Origin: Stagonosporopsis chrysanthemi
Lineage: Eukaryota > Ascomycota > Dothideomycetes > Pleosporales > Didymellaceae
Assembly: GCA_022560025.1 (NCBI GenBank)
Contig: JAFISE010000195.1
Location: 1-52,791 of the forward strand
Length of the DNA stretch: 52,791 nucleotides
Direction of reading: 5' to 3'
Numbering within the stretch: position 1 is the stretch's first letter; every line of letters begins with the position of its first letter. Shown in pieces: positions 22,139 through 33,141 of this stretch. Both the position numbers and the translations under genes were made by a program. The notes beneath the pieces are model-generated. The model searched no databases and had not been told where the DNA came from. It was given only the letters and a program-made list of their open reading frames with translations.

Positions 22139-22437
22139 GATGACAATTAGCCAAACAGTGAAGGAATTGAGATATTGTACGATGCAGTGAAAGATCGCGG
22201 CTCTTATGCGAGATGAGTTCCAGTTGAGGTCATGGCTCGACGTGGTGGGTGGCCTTGAACGTGCGACAATTAGGTTCAGGCACGCCAGGCAGCAACCCGC
22301 ATTGAGCAAAGCGCGACACGCTAGTGTGTTGGGAAGGCGCGGTGTCACCTGCCGCCTGAATGATGGCCAAACACATAACATTGCGTTGTTAGCACTCAAC
22401 TCCTATTCCCTGAGGTCGTCTCAGCACAGTCGTCGCA
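22139..22437. promoter_or_regulatory. Bidirectional promoter, PARP / F-box gene
   Basis: The two start codons face away from each other across 299 bp, so core promoter elements must be shared or overlapping. No TATA box or specific operator is obvious. Confidence 0.6.
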
Positions 22438-23946
22438 ATGACAGGCCTTCTATCGCTACCGCTTGAGCTGCTAGTGCACATATCTTCTTTTGTTTCGACG
22501 GCTGATCTTGCAGCTCTTCGCCTCACCTGCAAGCAAGTGGAGAAGTCTCTATGGGAATGGTTCACAGAGGAATTCTTCGTCAAAAAGCAGTTCATGATCA
22601 CTCAGCCAAGTTTGCAGACACTACTGGATATCTCTCGCCACGTCAGCTTGTCGAAAAAGCTGAAGCATCTCATCATCGCCACTAATGTCTATGATGATGT
22701 ACCCATCCGCTTCAGGGACAGCGATGCTTGTTTGAGGTTCGTCCACATTGAAGTTCATATGCTGTAGCTTAATCTGATATGCCACAGTTATATGCAGGGC
22801 TACGCCGATCAAAAAGCTTTGCTCGACAACGGCATTGACCGCGAGATGCTGACCGAAATCTTCAAAGGTCTTACAAACCTTAAAACCATCGACGTGCGTG
22901 ATTTTTGCGCCAGAAGAGAGCGCGATGGTACGTTCTGGGCTTCCTGGGGTGCGACTACGATCACGAAGGAGACTGGTGTACGACTTCGCGAATCGTATCG
23001 AGGGACTGGCTCGCAGTTGCGGTTCGTGACACACATATTCTCCAACCTTCTGTACGCGATGGGTGTGGCCGGACGAACACCTCCCAGATTCGAAGTGCTG
23101 TTACGCCAGCAGCCATCAGGGCTCCCAGATGCCGCATTTCATCTTGCCAACTTCACGTTTCCAGCCGTCGAACCGGTGTTGCACAACCTACGAGCACTCT
23201 TTCTCACGCTAAATCTGGGGAATTTGCAATTTTACCATACTCACAGTGGTGGAACGCCAGCTCAGACGATACCTGGTCGATCTCTGCGTCACTTCCTGCA
23301 TTGCACACCCAATCTTACACACCTTCGTCTGAACTTTCATAAGTCTCAAGTTGCTGACAACATGGAGTTTATGAAATGGCTAGCGCTATCACCCAGCTCT
23401 TCGCCCAAACCACCGCATCCAACGAAGCTCACGATGGAAGAGTCACCGCCCGTTGATTTGCCCCACCTCAAGGCCTTGGAATTTGGACAGCTGGACGTCG
23501 ATAGAGACATCCTTCTAGCCGTAATCCACAGGTTCGCCCCGAACCTCAAGCACCTCAGCCTTTGGCGCATGACCATCAAAGCGGGGCCGCCCGGACCTTA
23601 CGACTCCAAACCCAATGTCTGGGCGCAGTTCTTCAGAGGGCTTAAATCAGTCCCTGATCTTGATCTCACGTATGTCAAGGCTGGGGCACTTACGCAGGAT
23701 GGGCACAATGCGCACTTCAAGGACGAGGTCGTTGGGCAAGGGAAACCTGCGCTGCAGCGAGAGCATTCGGGCAAAGATATGAAAGCTTTTATCAAGGGCC
23801 TGGCGGACGACATCGTTGTAGATTGGCCTCCATCCCTACCCTCCGTCAGTGACGAGAGCGACCCAGATGAGGATGAAGACATGTATGATCACGACGACGA
23901 CGAGGACAACGATGAAGAGGACGAAGGCGAAGAAGACGCCGAGTAG
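22438..23946 (+). CDS. F-box protein with acidic C-terminus
   Basis: Likely substrate receptor of an SCF ubiquitin ligase; the substrate is unknown. Two exons (22,438-22,736 and 22,788-23,946; intron 51 nt) give 485 residues. The N-terminal F-box is LLSLPLELLVHISSFVSTAD, followed by LAALRLTCKQVEKSLWEWF (about 4-45). The body has several leucine-rich strands (NLTHLRLNF, HLKALEFGQLDVDRD, NLKHLSLWRM), suggesting degenerate LRRs, as in fungal F-box proteins. The last 30 residues are almost all Asp/Glu. Splicing joins ACL-S-YMQGYADQ in phase. It shares a promoter with PARP; a functional link is only a suggestion. Confidence 0.85.
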
Positions 23947-23959
23947 CTTATGCCATAGT

Positions 23960-23967
23960 GAAATAAA
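23960..23967 (+). terminator. Possible polyadenylation signal of the F-box gene
   Basis: GAAATAAA lies about 15 bases after the stop codon, matching the AATAAA-type signal. Very close to the stop, so a short 3' UTR would be implied. Confidence 0.35.
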
Positions 23968-25375
23968 TCACGCCTACTACTGATTTCCATCGATGGTTTC
24001 CATCGACGTGGACAGAGCTGAACGTAATTGATGCATACCTACTGACTGGTAGAGCGCTCTCGCCATGATGTGCATAATGCTTCCACGTCTCTTTCAGTTA
24101 CCACGAGTGCCCATACACTTCTGGGAATGACGACCAACACAGCTCACAGATTGTGAGAGGTAATCCCGTGTGCACATTTGGCGTAAGCCAAGTGTAGAAT
24201 TGGACGTTTGGCCAATCGCTAGTGCAAGGCTATGGTGCATTATGTGAGAGTACCAGAGAGGATTTGCGACAGTGAGTTGAAAACGGGCACGCCTGGTCCC
24301 AACCCGCAATGTCAATGTAAAATTTCTTCAGATCTGTTCTCAAAAGAGGAACAGAAGGTGACGAAGAAGATAGTTGCGTGCCATGACTGTGCTGGTCGTA
24401 ACGGCGAGAAGCCTCGCACTGACCGAAACACTGATTCAGTGCTTCGGGTGTTGGCATCGCCAACGCGCGTTACCCAGGACTCAAGGCTTCGCAAGGCGTT
24501 TCCTGAGATCCACTGACGGTACCCTCCAGTCGATTCGATCGGTTGGAACATCGTACCCTGTCGCCTCCGCGGCTCAGATTCTGAGTGGAAGAGACGACAG
24601 TATGACCGATCCGGTGATCTCGGCGGCGTGAACTTCGAGCCCAAGGCTTCGCTTGACATGCACCGAAAGCCCACTCGCAGCTTGACGCGAATCGCGCTGC
24701 CTTGTCCTGTCGTCATCTCTACTAGCGCCTGGTAGGGGTGGGAGCTCGGAGCCCAAGGCTTCGCTTGACGTGCTCCATGCTAAACCGGCATCAGCTTGGC
24801 ATGATTCACGCTGGCTTGCCCCGCCTATCGGGCAATGAGTCGAAAGTTCGACAGTGCGAGCATGTCGGCACTGAGACATGAGACGTGCACTTCTCATGGC
24901 AGGGTTGCAACCTGCAGGGCCGTTGTGGGAGGAGAGAGGAGGGAAGTGATTGAGAGAAGAAGCGGCAGGAGAGCTTGACTTTATGGCAAACGGGCAGGGT
25001 CCGTGCGAGGCTAGGAAAAAAGTCACGTGGGTGTCGCTTAGTGTGAGGGTGAGGTGAGCTGCCGGAGCCATTTCATCGTTGCCTAGGCATGCGCTTATGA
25101 CGTTACTTCGCTGTACGTACTCTGTCATTTGTGGAGCCCACACGATCCAATAAGCTACACAGGAAGGCAGCGAAGTGAAGAAAATGTTCCGAAGCTACCT
25201 TCACTCAGAATTTCGGCACAGACCTGAAAGCATGCCCAGATACCCTGACTCGAATCGACTCAACTATACTCCTTTGTCGTAGAAATGCCAGGAAGTGGCT
25301 GGCAAGGTCACAGATAAAGTTCGTAAGCGATGACATCGAGACTGCTGCAATTCAACTGAGCAATGCAACAGAAAT
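23968..25375. other. Intergenic; imperfect tandem duplication, no supported gene
   Basis: Minus-strand ORFs (24,312-24,716 and 24,574-25,143, up to 189 codons) are present but have no recognisable motif and run across a tandem duplication. They are left uncalled. The duplicated block is listed separately. Confidence 0.4.
24637..24826. repeat. Imperfect tandem duplication, period 112 bp
   Basis: GAGCCCAAGGCTTCGCTTGAC occurs at 24,637 and 24,749 without mismatch, followed by about 50 bases of diverged similarity (CAGCTTGACGCGAATCGCGCTG against CAGCTTGGCATGATTCACGCTG in parts). A shorter match, CAAGGCTTCGC, lies at 24,482. Confidence 0.65.
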
Positions 25376-25388
25376 ATGACCGAGGATA

Positions 25389-26018
25389 ACAGCCACTTGG
25401 TGTTCAAGATTGCCAGTTGGAGCGGAGCTTGCGAAAGAGCGCAGAATACGAGCACGCCTTGAGCAGGAGAATATCGAGCTTCACAGAGGCCGCGCTTATG
25501 ACGAGAATCGCAGCGAGCCTGCTCAGCAAGCCCAGAACTACGAACTCGAAGATCTGCGCACCGAAAACATGAATCTAAAGGGCCGAATCGAGAATGGCAC
25601 TACCATGTTCAACAAATTGACCGGAAAGTATCATGAGGCCACAGAACAGCTCGAACACCACCGCCGTCTTACGGAGTCCACCGGAGTAACTCCATCTTCA
25701 CACAGGCCATATGTCCATGTCATCGTTGACAATCAGTACAATTATTGCAAGCAAGAGAAGCTTCATCAAGCGGATTCTGACCTTGCTGATCGCACTCGCA
25801 AGTGCCGCGATGTTGTTGGTACCGATGCTCCACTACCTCAAGCGCCTGAATTCAGGCAAAGCTGCCTTGATAGGGCTTGTAAGAGATTGAATTGCAAGTT
25901 TCTTCATGAAGATCAGAAAGGCGTCTATTGGCAGATGATACCCCACCTACACCTCAATCCTGCAGAGCGAGATGCGGCGTACAACACGGAGTCAAGCAGC
26001 GAAAGGATGGAACTGTGA
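25389..26018 (+). CDS. Coiled-coil protein with C-terminal CCCH zinc finger, copy A (5' end uncertain)
   Basis: The open frame begins after a stop at 25,386 and has no ATG until 25,569, so a 5' exon is missed or the gene is broken. The N-terminal half is a strong coiled coil (LAKERRIRARLEQENIEL, YELEDLRTENMNLKGRIE). A linker rich in Asn/Tyr follows (VIVDNQYNY). Near the C-terminus, CLDRACKRLNCKFLHEDQ fits C-X4-C-X4-C-X3-H, a CCCH-type finger, usually an RNA-binding module. The neighbour 0.5 kb downstream has the same order and the same CxxxHEDQ ending, so the two are probably paralogues. An ATG at 25,376 opens a different frame (MTEDNSHLVFKIA), which may point to a frameshift. The function is unknown. 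Confidence 0.6.
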   Translation, partial: TATWCSRLPVGAELAKERRIRARLEQENIELHRGRAYDENRSEPAQQAQNYELEDLRTENMNLKGRIENGTTMFNKLTGKYHEATEQLEHHRRLTESTGVTPSSHRPYVHVIVDNQYNYCKQEKLHQADSDLADRTRKCRDVVGTDAPLPQAPEFRQSCLDRACKRLNCKFLHEDQKGVYWQMIPHLHLNPAERDAAYNTESSSERMEL

Positions 26019-26474
26019 GGATGCTCTCTCGCAGTGATATTGGACAGGACTGTACTACAAATCTGAAAAGTTTGTATGCGTGTGCTGGGATTCGATTTTG
26101 GACGATGTACACATCTGGAAGACATCCCACGGTACCTCTGATATGCCGCTTACATACCCTCTCCTGGCTTCCACTCAATATCTTTTTAGCGCAATCAGAG
26201 TGATATCTGTAGCCTTAAAGCATCGATCCGCTTCGTTATCTGCCCTGATTCTCAGCGTTGGATCCCGCTCCGTCATGCGTGATGTCACTGTCTCAGTCAC
26301 TTTTAGCAGTGAAAGATCTGCCTCTCCTTCGCTTTCACTTAGCTTGCGGAGTGCAGGCAGAGCGCGAATATGGCGTCTGCACAGACCTTCTATCTCTGAA
26401 ACTTATTTCTGCTTTGGTCAGTACATCTTCAAATTGACATTACTCAAGCCACTGCCCACTTAGCCAAAGTCGCC

Positions 26475-27242
26475 ATGGCGGCTTCGTTCCTTGATGAGGA
26501 ACGACTCGATCATCTCGTCGAATCCAACGACAGAACGTTCATCGCTGAGAGAAATTATGTGCAAGAGCAGGCCGCTCACAACAAGACTAAAGCCAGGCTT
26601 CGAGCGATGGAAAAGCGCTACGCAGCACACGAGGAGACGATCGCCTCACTGAAACGCAAGATCAGTCTCGGAGCTTACAGAATCCCGTCGGAACGCAGCA
26701 CAGATGTCACAGGCAACAGAGAGCCATCAACAAGAACGATTCCGTTGACTACACAAGATCTCGAAAGTGATCTGAACATTGCAAAGAGGAGGCAGACTGA
26801 ATACAGCCAACCGGTCTTGCGGGATGGTCGACCAAGTATTACTAACAATGTCTACAACAACATCTTCAATAGCCACAAAGTCAACATTCACACCAACGGC
26901 TCCATGCCTGGAGACGACTTCGTTTCCGACTATCCCCGCAACGAAGGTACTGTGCGCGATGCTCGATCTACATTCAGGCGCCCCACGCAAGACGCGAGGC
27001 CTCATGTCAAACGCCCGGAACCCGCCAGCGATAGACCAGCCCCAACAGCTGACAACGTTTTCGCTGGCCTGGAGGCTGGTTTCGAGTACGAGATCGACGA
27101 ACTAGTGGAGAAAGAGGCAGCCGAAAGGATGGTCGGAAAGCCGTTATACAGCGACCGCTGCCTCCGCGAGGCAGTAGGCAAGCCTTGCAGTCGCAACAGA
27201 TGCGCGTATGTGCACGAAGATCAGGTAGAACCACACGCATAA
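26475..27242 (+). CDS. Coiled-coil protein with C-terminal CCCH zinc finger, copy B
   Basis: Single exon, 255 residues, with an ATG in good context (GCCATGGCG). Residues 25-65 form a coiled coil (QEQAAHNKTKARLRAMEKRY, EETIASLKRKI). The middle is Asn-rich and probably disordered (ITNNVYNNIFNSHKVNIHTN), then Arg/Pro-rich. An acidic helix EIDELVEKEAAERM precedes the finger CLREAVGKPCSRNRCAYVHEDQ, C-X8-C-X4-C-X3-H. Copy A shares the coiled coil, Asn/Tyr linker and CxxxHEDQ ending. A nucleic-acid-binding role, probably RNA, is inferred from the finger type; no homologue of known function is recognised. Confidence 0.72.
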   Translation: MAASFLDEERLDHLVESNDRTFIAERNYVQEQAAHNKTKARLRAMEKRYAAHEETIASLKRKISLGAYRIPSERSTDVTGNREPSTRTIPLTTQDLESDLNIAKRRQTEYSQPVLRDGRPSITNNVYNNIFNSHKVNIHTNGSMPGDDFVSDYPRNEGTVRDARSTFRRPTQDARPHVKRPEPASDRPAPTADNVFAGLEAGFEYEIDELVEKEAAERMVGKPLYSDRCLREAVGKPCSRNRCAYVHEDQVEPHA

Positions 27243-28653
27243 CTCATCATCACGTTGTTCGCGAACGCAAGGGAAGCCAAAGAGGCAGGTTTCTGATCTT
27301 GTACTATTCACATGGGCCGGTCGGATCAGCACAATGGGCCCGGACCTTGTCAATCGTCAGAGAGGTTCCGTTGTGATTTAGCACTTTTCTGGAGTGGTTG
27401 GATTGTGGTTCTGGAAAGACTTGATGCATATTTAATCGAACTATGCTGTAGGATTGCGTGCACCCGCTTCGTTTTACATAAGAAAGCTTGCGATGTGACG
27501 GAGTCGATATTAGGTAATCCACAGCGTCATCGATAGCCTCTCTTGTCTACACACGAGGAATCTGAGATAAGAAGAGGTAGAATAACTGTAATGGCTGCAT
27601 CTACATTTGTCCTCGGCGCTAGTTGGAACCCTTTGCATCTGCTCTTACTTCCATTGACATGATCTTGCGGAAATTGACGCAACAACCAATATTGGAACCC
27701 CTCATACCATCAACAGCATTCAGAAACAACACTCAATCCGTGACCGGTATGTGAGCTTAGAGTAGATGCGAGCGATGCCAATGAGACGGGGTCGTACTGC
27801 TCAACGTCTGCGCGGCACAAATAGCAAGCTACCGCTTGCCAAGAAGGTAGAGTTCGAAACGCTTTGCAGCATTGTTCTGACAGGGCGTTGTGAGCATATC
27901 AGATATGGCAAAGCGGACAACCCCATCTTTGATCCCCGAAACGAGAACTGGTACACACAGCGAAATTCGTAACCCTCTGTCATCAAGGCAAAGGAAACTC
28001 AAGTAAAAGGTGAAGGCCAACTTGAGATCGGGCCTGACTGTATCAACGAACGTCTTCGATGTGGTCCGGTACATTCCATTCCTTGCGGTGATGCGCCGTT
28101 CTGCGTTTGCCCTGTGCGGGTTCACCGGTTTTCCCTCTGGCCAATCATGTCGCGCCAGACCAGCCACAACATGTTTCTTTCCTCTCTTTCCGTCTGCACG
28201 GGGTCCAAAACCGATATTCTTCACTGCATGAAGAAACTCACGTTGTGCATATGGGTGAGTGAGCCGAAGGGCACACAGCGATGGATTCTGTATGGACAAT
28301 GAGTAGTACAGACATGCGTCACGCGCGCGGGGTCGTTCGCATAGCATGGCTGAAGCAAACGTGGAGCGGAGAGCTGCATCATTTCTCTCGTTTCCATCAC
28401 CGGAATTCAGACTTTTGAGCAGAAGGCTATCGTGCGTGGTTGCGAGTAGGGTTCTGTGACACGAGTTGTTGTTGTCTCAGTGCCGGTGGTCCTTGCTCGT
28501 CTGATCTTTTGACCGGTGGAGCTTTGCCTTGGCACTAGCGCCTCAGCGCTCACCGGTCTGCCTTGCGGTCTGCCATAACAACTCTTGGGGCGCCGTACAA
28601 CATTTGTCGCAACTATCCTTTGGATTGCTGGAGACCTTTGCGCTGGCGTGGAG
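27243..28653. other. Intergenic, one small ORF of doubtful status
   Basis: The only ORF worth noting is at 27,766-27,972 (plus, 68 codons, listed separately). The rest shows overlapping chance frames on both strands and no repeat or RNA gene that I can recognise. Confidence 0.4.
27766..27972 (+). CDS. Small ORF, possible relic next to the CCCH pair
   Basis: 68 codons from ATG, basic at the N-terminus and with LCSIVLTGRCEHIRYGKADN near the middle. Two Cys and a His recall part of a CCCH finger (GRCEHxxxCRY), but the third Cys is absent. It could be a decayed third member of the upstream pair or a chance ORF. Confidence 0.25.
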   Translation: MRAMPMRRGRTAQRLRGTNSKLPLAKKVEFETLCSIVLTGRCEHIRYGKADNPIFDPRNENWYTQRNS

Positions 28654-31283
28654 ATGGATGCTTTTGACGGAATGGAACTTGCTGCGGGACTGAACATGGA
28701 GGACAAGGAGTACTGGGTGCACTTGGATGCGGAAGGGCCACTCGAGAAGTATCCAGGTCAGTCTAGGCACCAACGCGGCGTCCGCACACTGATCTCGACT
28801 CGCAGCAAAACAACATGCTCGTCGTGTGCAGGAGAAGCTGGGTGTCGATGAGGGTTTGATCTATCTCGCTGGCCAACCGGCGAAGAACAACGAAGACAGC
28901 GATATGCCAGCGCCATTTCGACAGCGACGATACTTCTACTATCTGACAGGGTGCGTTGCAATCTTGCTACAAAGTATAGCTTGCTGATACGTAGAAGATG
29001 TAACGAGCCATCGTGCCACATGACCTACGACATCCAGTATGACACTCTGTCTTTGTTCATTCCCAGGATTAACCCTGAACGCGTCATTTGGAACGGACGT
29101 GGCTCAACTCTCGATGAAGCTCTGGAAAGATACGACATCGACGAGGTTTACTATATCGATGAACTCAATGATGTCATCAAGGACTGGGGCAACTATCATG
29201 GAGGCCACGGCAGTGATATCTATGTTCTACATGACGGTCAGCTCCCGCAGATACCCGGACTTCATGCTGTTATCGATTCGGAGTCTTTGCGGCCAGCAAT
29301 GAACGCAGCGCGGATGATAAAAGATGAGCACGAGATCAGTCTGATTCGCAAAGCCAACGATATTAGTTCAGAGGCGCATAAGAAAGTGCTTTCGAGTATT
29401 CTGAGCTTTACTAATGAGGCCCAGGTTGAGGGCTTATTCATGGATGTCTGCATCTCGCACCAAGCTAAGCAGCAAGCGTACGATCCCATTGCGGCATCCG
29501 GTCCTAATGCTGGAACTCTGCACTACGATGCAAATAACGAGAACTTTGAGAATCGTCAGCTAATGTGTCTTGACGCTGGCTGCGAGTATGATTTGTATGC
29601 CAGCGACATTACTCGCACATTCCCACTTGCCGATTCCTGGCCAAGTAAAGAGGCGGAGAACATCTACAAACTGGTCGAACGCATGCAGGAGAGCTGCATC
29701 GAGCGACTTGCGCCCGGTGTGCGGTATCTTGATCTTCATATTTTAGCACACCAAATCGCCATCGACGGACTACTCAAGCTTGGAATACTGCACAACGGGA
29801 CACGAGAAGAGATCTTCACAGCAGGTACAAGTCGGGCATTTTTCCCCCACGGTCTCGGTCATCATATTGGATTAGAAGTGCATGATGTCGGACAAGCTGA
29901 GCTTATGAGTGTCAGGAGGGGCAAAGCCGTCACAGCTCAGGTGCGGTAGCCAAGCCATTTGTACGCGACATGGCTAATCGAGAAGAAGGTACCTTCGCTC
30001 TTTCCGGAGAACTTTCATCTGCCGGTTCACGATGCGACACTGTGCTATGCACCTACAGATGCGCAAAGCAGCCAACTCGAGGAAGGCATGGTAGTGACAG
30101 TGGAACCAGGGTTGTGAGTACTATTCAACGTGTCTTGTTCGCTCCTAACGCTGACATGATCAGATACTTCTCGGTCTATGCTCTGGAACACTTTTATCTG
30201 CCATCTCCGGTCCACTCGCGCTTCATCAATCGAAAGGTCCTGCAACGCTACATGTCTGTTGGCGGTGTTCGAATCGAAGACGACATCCTAATCACCTCGA
30301 AAGGTTACGAGAACTTGACTAAAGCACCAAAAGGTGATGCCATGTTCGACATCATTCGCGGACGCCGTTCAAACTCAGCAGCGGTGACACAGTCTGCTGC
30401 AGACCCTCCTTTAACCTCATACGAGCTGCCTTTATCCCGCGCTCCCGGTTGCCCACTGCGAACCACGCTCTCTGCAATGCAACCTCTCAAACGCGTGGCG
30501 ACAATGCCGAATCAGACCATGACAGGCCAACATGATGAGCACAGTCGCCGCGCCCATGCATTCAACTCCAGGCGCTCCATGACGACCGACGAGCGTATTC
30601 AGCACTGGCGCCAGACATGCGAACAGCAGTTGCCACACCGTTGGATAGTCGGCCCGGACGCTTCCACCACTATATGCGGATCTTCTGCTAGCAGTGTCAG
30701 ACATATGTTTTTAGGCGATGGTCGCAGTCGGTCAGCTTCAGTACAAGCCCTACCAGAGTGCTCAGACTGTAACATTCTCGTCCAGACGCTTGGTAGACTA
30801 CGACATAACTTGACCATATCAAAGCAAGCGTCTTCGAAGCATGCAATGAACCCACACCGCCCTTCCACCAAACCCAACAGCAGGGTTCAGTTGCAATGTG
30901 CACCAAACGAAGCAGCTCAACGATCGGACGGCACCGCCGGTGAAGAGTTGTCCCTTACTCGTGAGGGGCCACAGGACACAGCACAACCGCAAACTGACAA
31001 TGGCATGATGTCCAAAAACCCTATCAGTATCCTCCAAGGCCGCCTTGATGATCCCGAACCAGAGCAATACTACCGGAACCACGAGCCATGTGTACCACCA
31101 GTTCAACCCGACACAGTCCAACAGCAACTCTTTCTGCGCACAGCGAGCATACACTCGCCTGACAGCTTAAGATACCCAACTATAACGCCACAAATGTCCA
31201 TGCCAATGAGGCCACGCATTGCACCGATACAACACGATCGACGACCTAGTAATCACACTGACGATCGCGATTGGATGGCGTAA
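28654..31283 (+). CDS. Xaa-Pro aminopeptidase P (M24B, PEPP type) with long C-terminal extension
   Basis: Metallopeptidase removing N-terminal residues before proline. Five exons (28,654-28,756, 28,806-28,950, 28,998-29,940, 29,989-30,113, 30,164-31,283; introns 47-50 nt) give 811 residues. The AMP_N domain (GPLEKYPAKQHARRVQEKLG, YYLTGCNEPSCH) precedes the pita-bread domain with all five metal ligands: D275 and D286 (LDAGCEYDLYASDITRTF), H371 (HGLGHHIGLEVHD), E436 (VEPGLYFS) and E477 (GGVRIEDDILIT). Splices restore family-like sequence; the acceptor at 29,988 is one of three in-phase choices. The usual protein ends near residue 510. About 300 further residues are Ser/Pro/Gln-rich and contain RRSMTTDERIQHWRQ and CSDCNILVQTLGRLRHNL. 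Confidence 0.92.
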
Positions 31284-31574
31284 GTGCCTTTTTGTCATGC
31301 GTGGATTTCAACTACTACATATTATATCATCTTTCAGGACGCAAATATACGTTATAATGAGCTACACTACTCTTAGGCCTAAAGGTTTTGTGCATCGCAC
31401 CCAATGTGCCCTTATAGTTTCCCCTCATTTGCCGCCAATCGTGCAACAAGCGAGCAGTTCCATAGTAGCTCAAGCGTCTTAGTCCACATAAAACCATGCT
31501 ACCATTCCCGTTAGCGGAGTCCGGTCGCATTACGATAGCCACGAGTGATTCTTGTCCGTTCCAGGGTCATCAGT

Positions 31575-32372
31575 CTACCTCTGTTCGAACATGGCAACCA
31601 AGCTTTTAACGACTCCCACTCTTGGCAGGGGCGGCCGTTCAGTGTCGTGCAGAGGGACCAGGCCGTCTAACATGACACTCCTTCCCAGCCGTCGCAAGGC
31701 TGTGCCCGGTAAGATCGGAGTTCGCGTCTTGCGGTTGGCAGTGCTCTTCAGAAAGGCCCGACGAGCATGTTTGTGTGAAACTTCTTCATCTTCCGGGAAC
31801 GGAGCGTTGCTGCTAGGATATTCTCGACTGTCACTGTAAAGCCGCGCTGGGGGTAGGATGTCAATGCTGGGGAAGTTCACGGGCTTCGTCTTTTGTGGAA
31901 AAAAGGGGTTTGTGGGTTTGGTGGCATGAGGTACGACGTTACTGCTTGTCGATGAAAGGCTCGATGAGTTACCGAACGACGGCGATTGCAATGAAGATGC
32001 TTCTAGGTTATCCTTCGGAGTGCTCGTGCTGGAGCATGAATTGTTAACTCCGTGGAATGCAGGCAGCAAGTGAAATTGAACGGAGGCAATCGTCGTCTCG
32101 ATCGATGCGCCGGGTGTGAGTGTAGGTTGTATGTTGCGACTCGCGTCGTTGCATGACTGGGGCCTGAGGCTACGGCGCGATTCGAAAGCTACAGTTGTCA
32201 GCATAGTTAAGGCAAGGCTATCGTGCACTATGACTTACTGAGCTGCTTGCATTTTCTCGACTTCTTCAAGGGCAGGCACTTTGTGCCAAAAACGTGCGGC
32301 TTCCCTGATCCGCGAGCCATTCCTCATGAGAGGGTGAGATATGCGAGTTGGGCTCGTATTGGCTGATCGCAT
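31575..32372 (-). CDS. Uncharacterised protein, probably disordered (5' end uncertain)
   Basis: Two exons are proposed: 32,372-32,239 and 32,169-31,575, with a 69-nt intron (donor GTAAGT, acceptor CGTAG) chosen because it keeps the frame. A nearer acceptor at CTGTAG leads to a stop. The first ATG in frame is at 32,372, but the frame is open farther upstream, so an earlier exon is possible. The protein has a basic start, then a Ser/Thr/Pro-rich middle (SSSLSSTSSN, TNPFFPQKTKPVNFPSIDIL) and a basic end (HARRAFLKSTANRKTRTPIL). No domain is recognised. It is convergent with the aminopeptidase gene, 291 bp away. Confidence 0.5.
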
Positions 32373-33141
32373 GAAAGGCGCACGATTCGGACAAAGATCC
32401 CTACACTTCAACCCACAAAGCTGGTTGCTTCCTTTGTGCTTTGGTAGTCTCCAAAGTTTGTTTTTGTTAGTTGACAAAATTATTTGAATTATTCAAAGTC
32501 AACGGAGTCGGCACAGATGTTTGGGTTGCTCTTCCAGGCAATAGTCAGATGTGTAAGCTGCAGGAGGACTGCTTGTCATATGTCGGCGATGCTTGTGTGC
32601 TCTGACCGGTCGTTCTAGCATTTGGGAGCAAACAAAGCCGCTTTTGACGCGTGGCAAGGTCCTGGCGTGAGAGACACCAGTGAAGGACCATTCACATGAC
32701 TTGACATTGCAGCCGCCCACTCACCATTCACCACGATGTTGTTCCTTGCAAAACGATGTTTCAACGATCACCGTCGTCGTCTATTAGCAAACCCGTGTTC
32801 TGACATTCTCTGCAGAATTTCTAATCGACGTCCAATGTCGCGGTCTTCCCGTATCACTCATCGACACAACAAGGCGCTCCATCTATGAAGAGGACCAACA
32901 AGTTATCGCTCAAGGTTTTGCCGTAACATGAAAGTCGTTGATGCTTGAGGTGTGTTGAGACATTCAGCCAAGGCCGGTGCAGAACGGAGTCGGCCAGAAC
33001 GTAATTGGCCCGCGTTGCCGGCGGCCAATCTCGAGCCGGTTATCTATCCCACCCACACGTGCGCATCGCGCGTGGACGTCACAAGCATCACCTTTCAACC
33101 TCATCCTTCGCGGGCGAAGACCATCGAGGATTGATTCCGAC
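32373..33141. other. Divergent intergenic region
   Basis: No gene supported between the two divergent starts. Chance ORFs of up to 92 codons overlap the first exon of the regulator downstream. No clear regulatory repeat. Confidence 0.4.

Noticed and set aside
24047..24067. tRNA-like GGTAGAGCGCTCTCGCC
   Set aside because: Resembles part of a D arm, but no T-loop sequence (GTTCGAxTC) follows within tRNA distance and no acceptor stem pairs.
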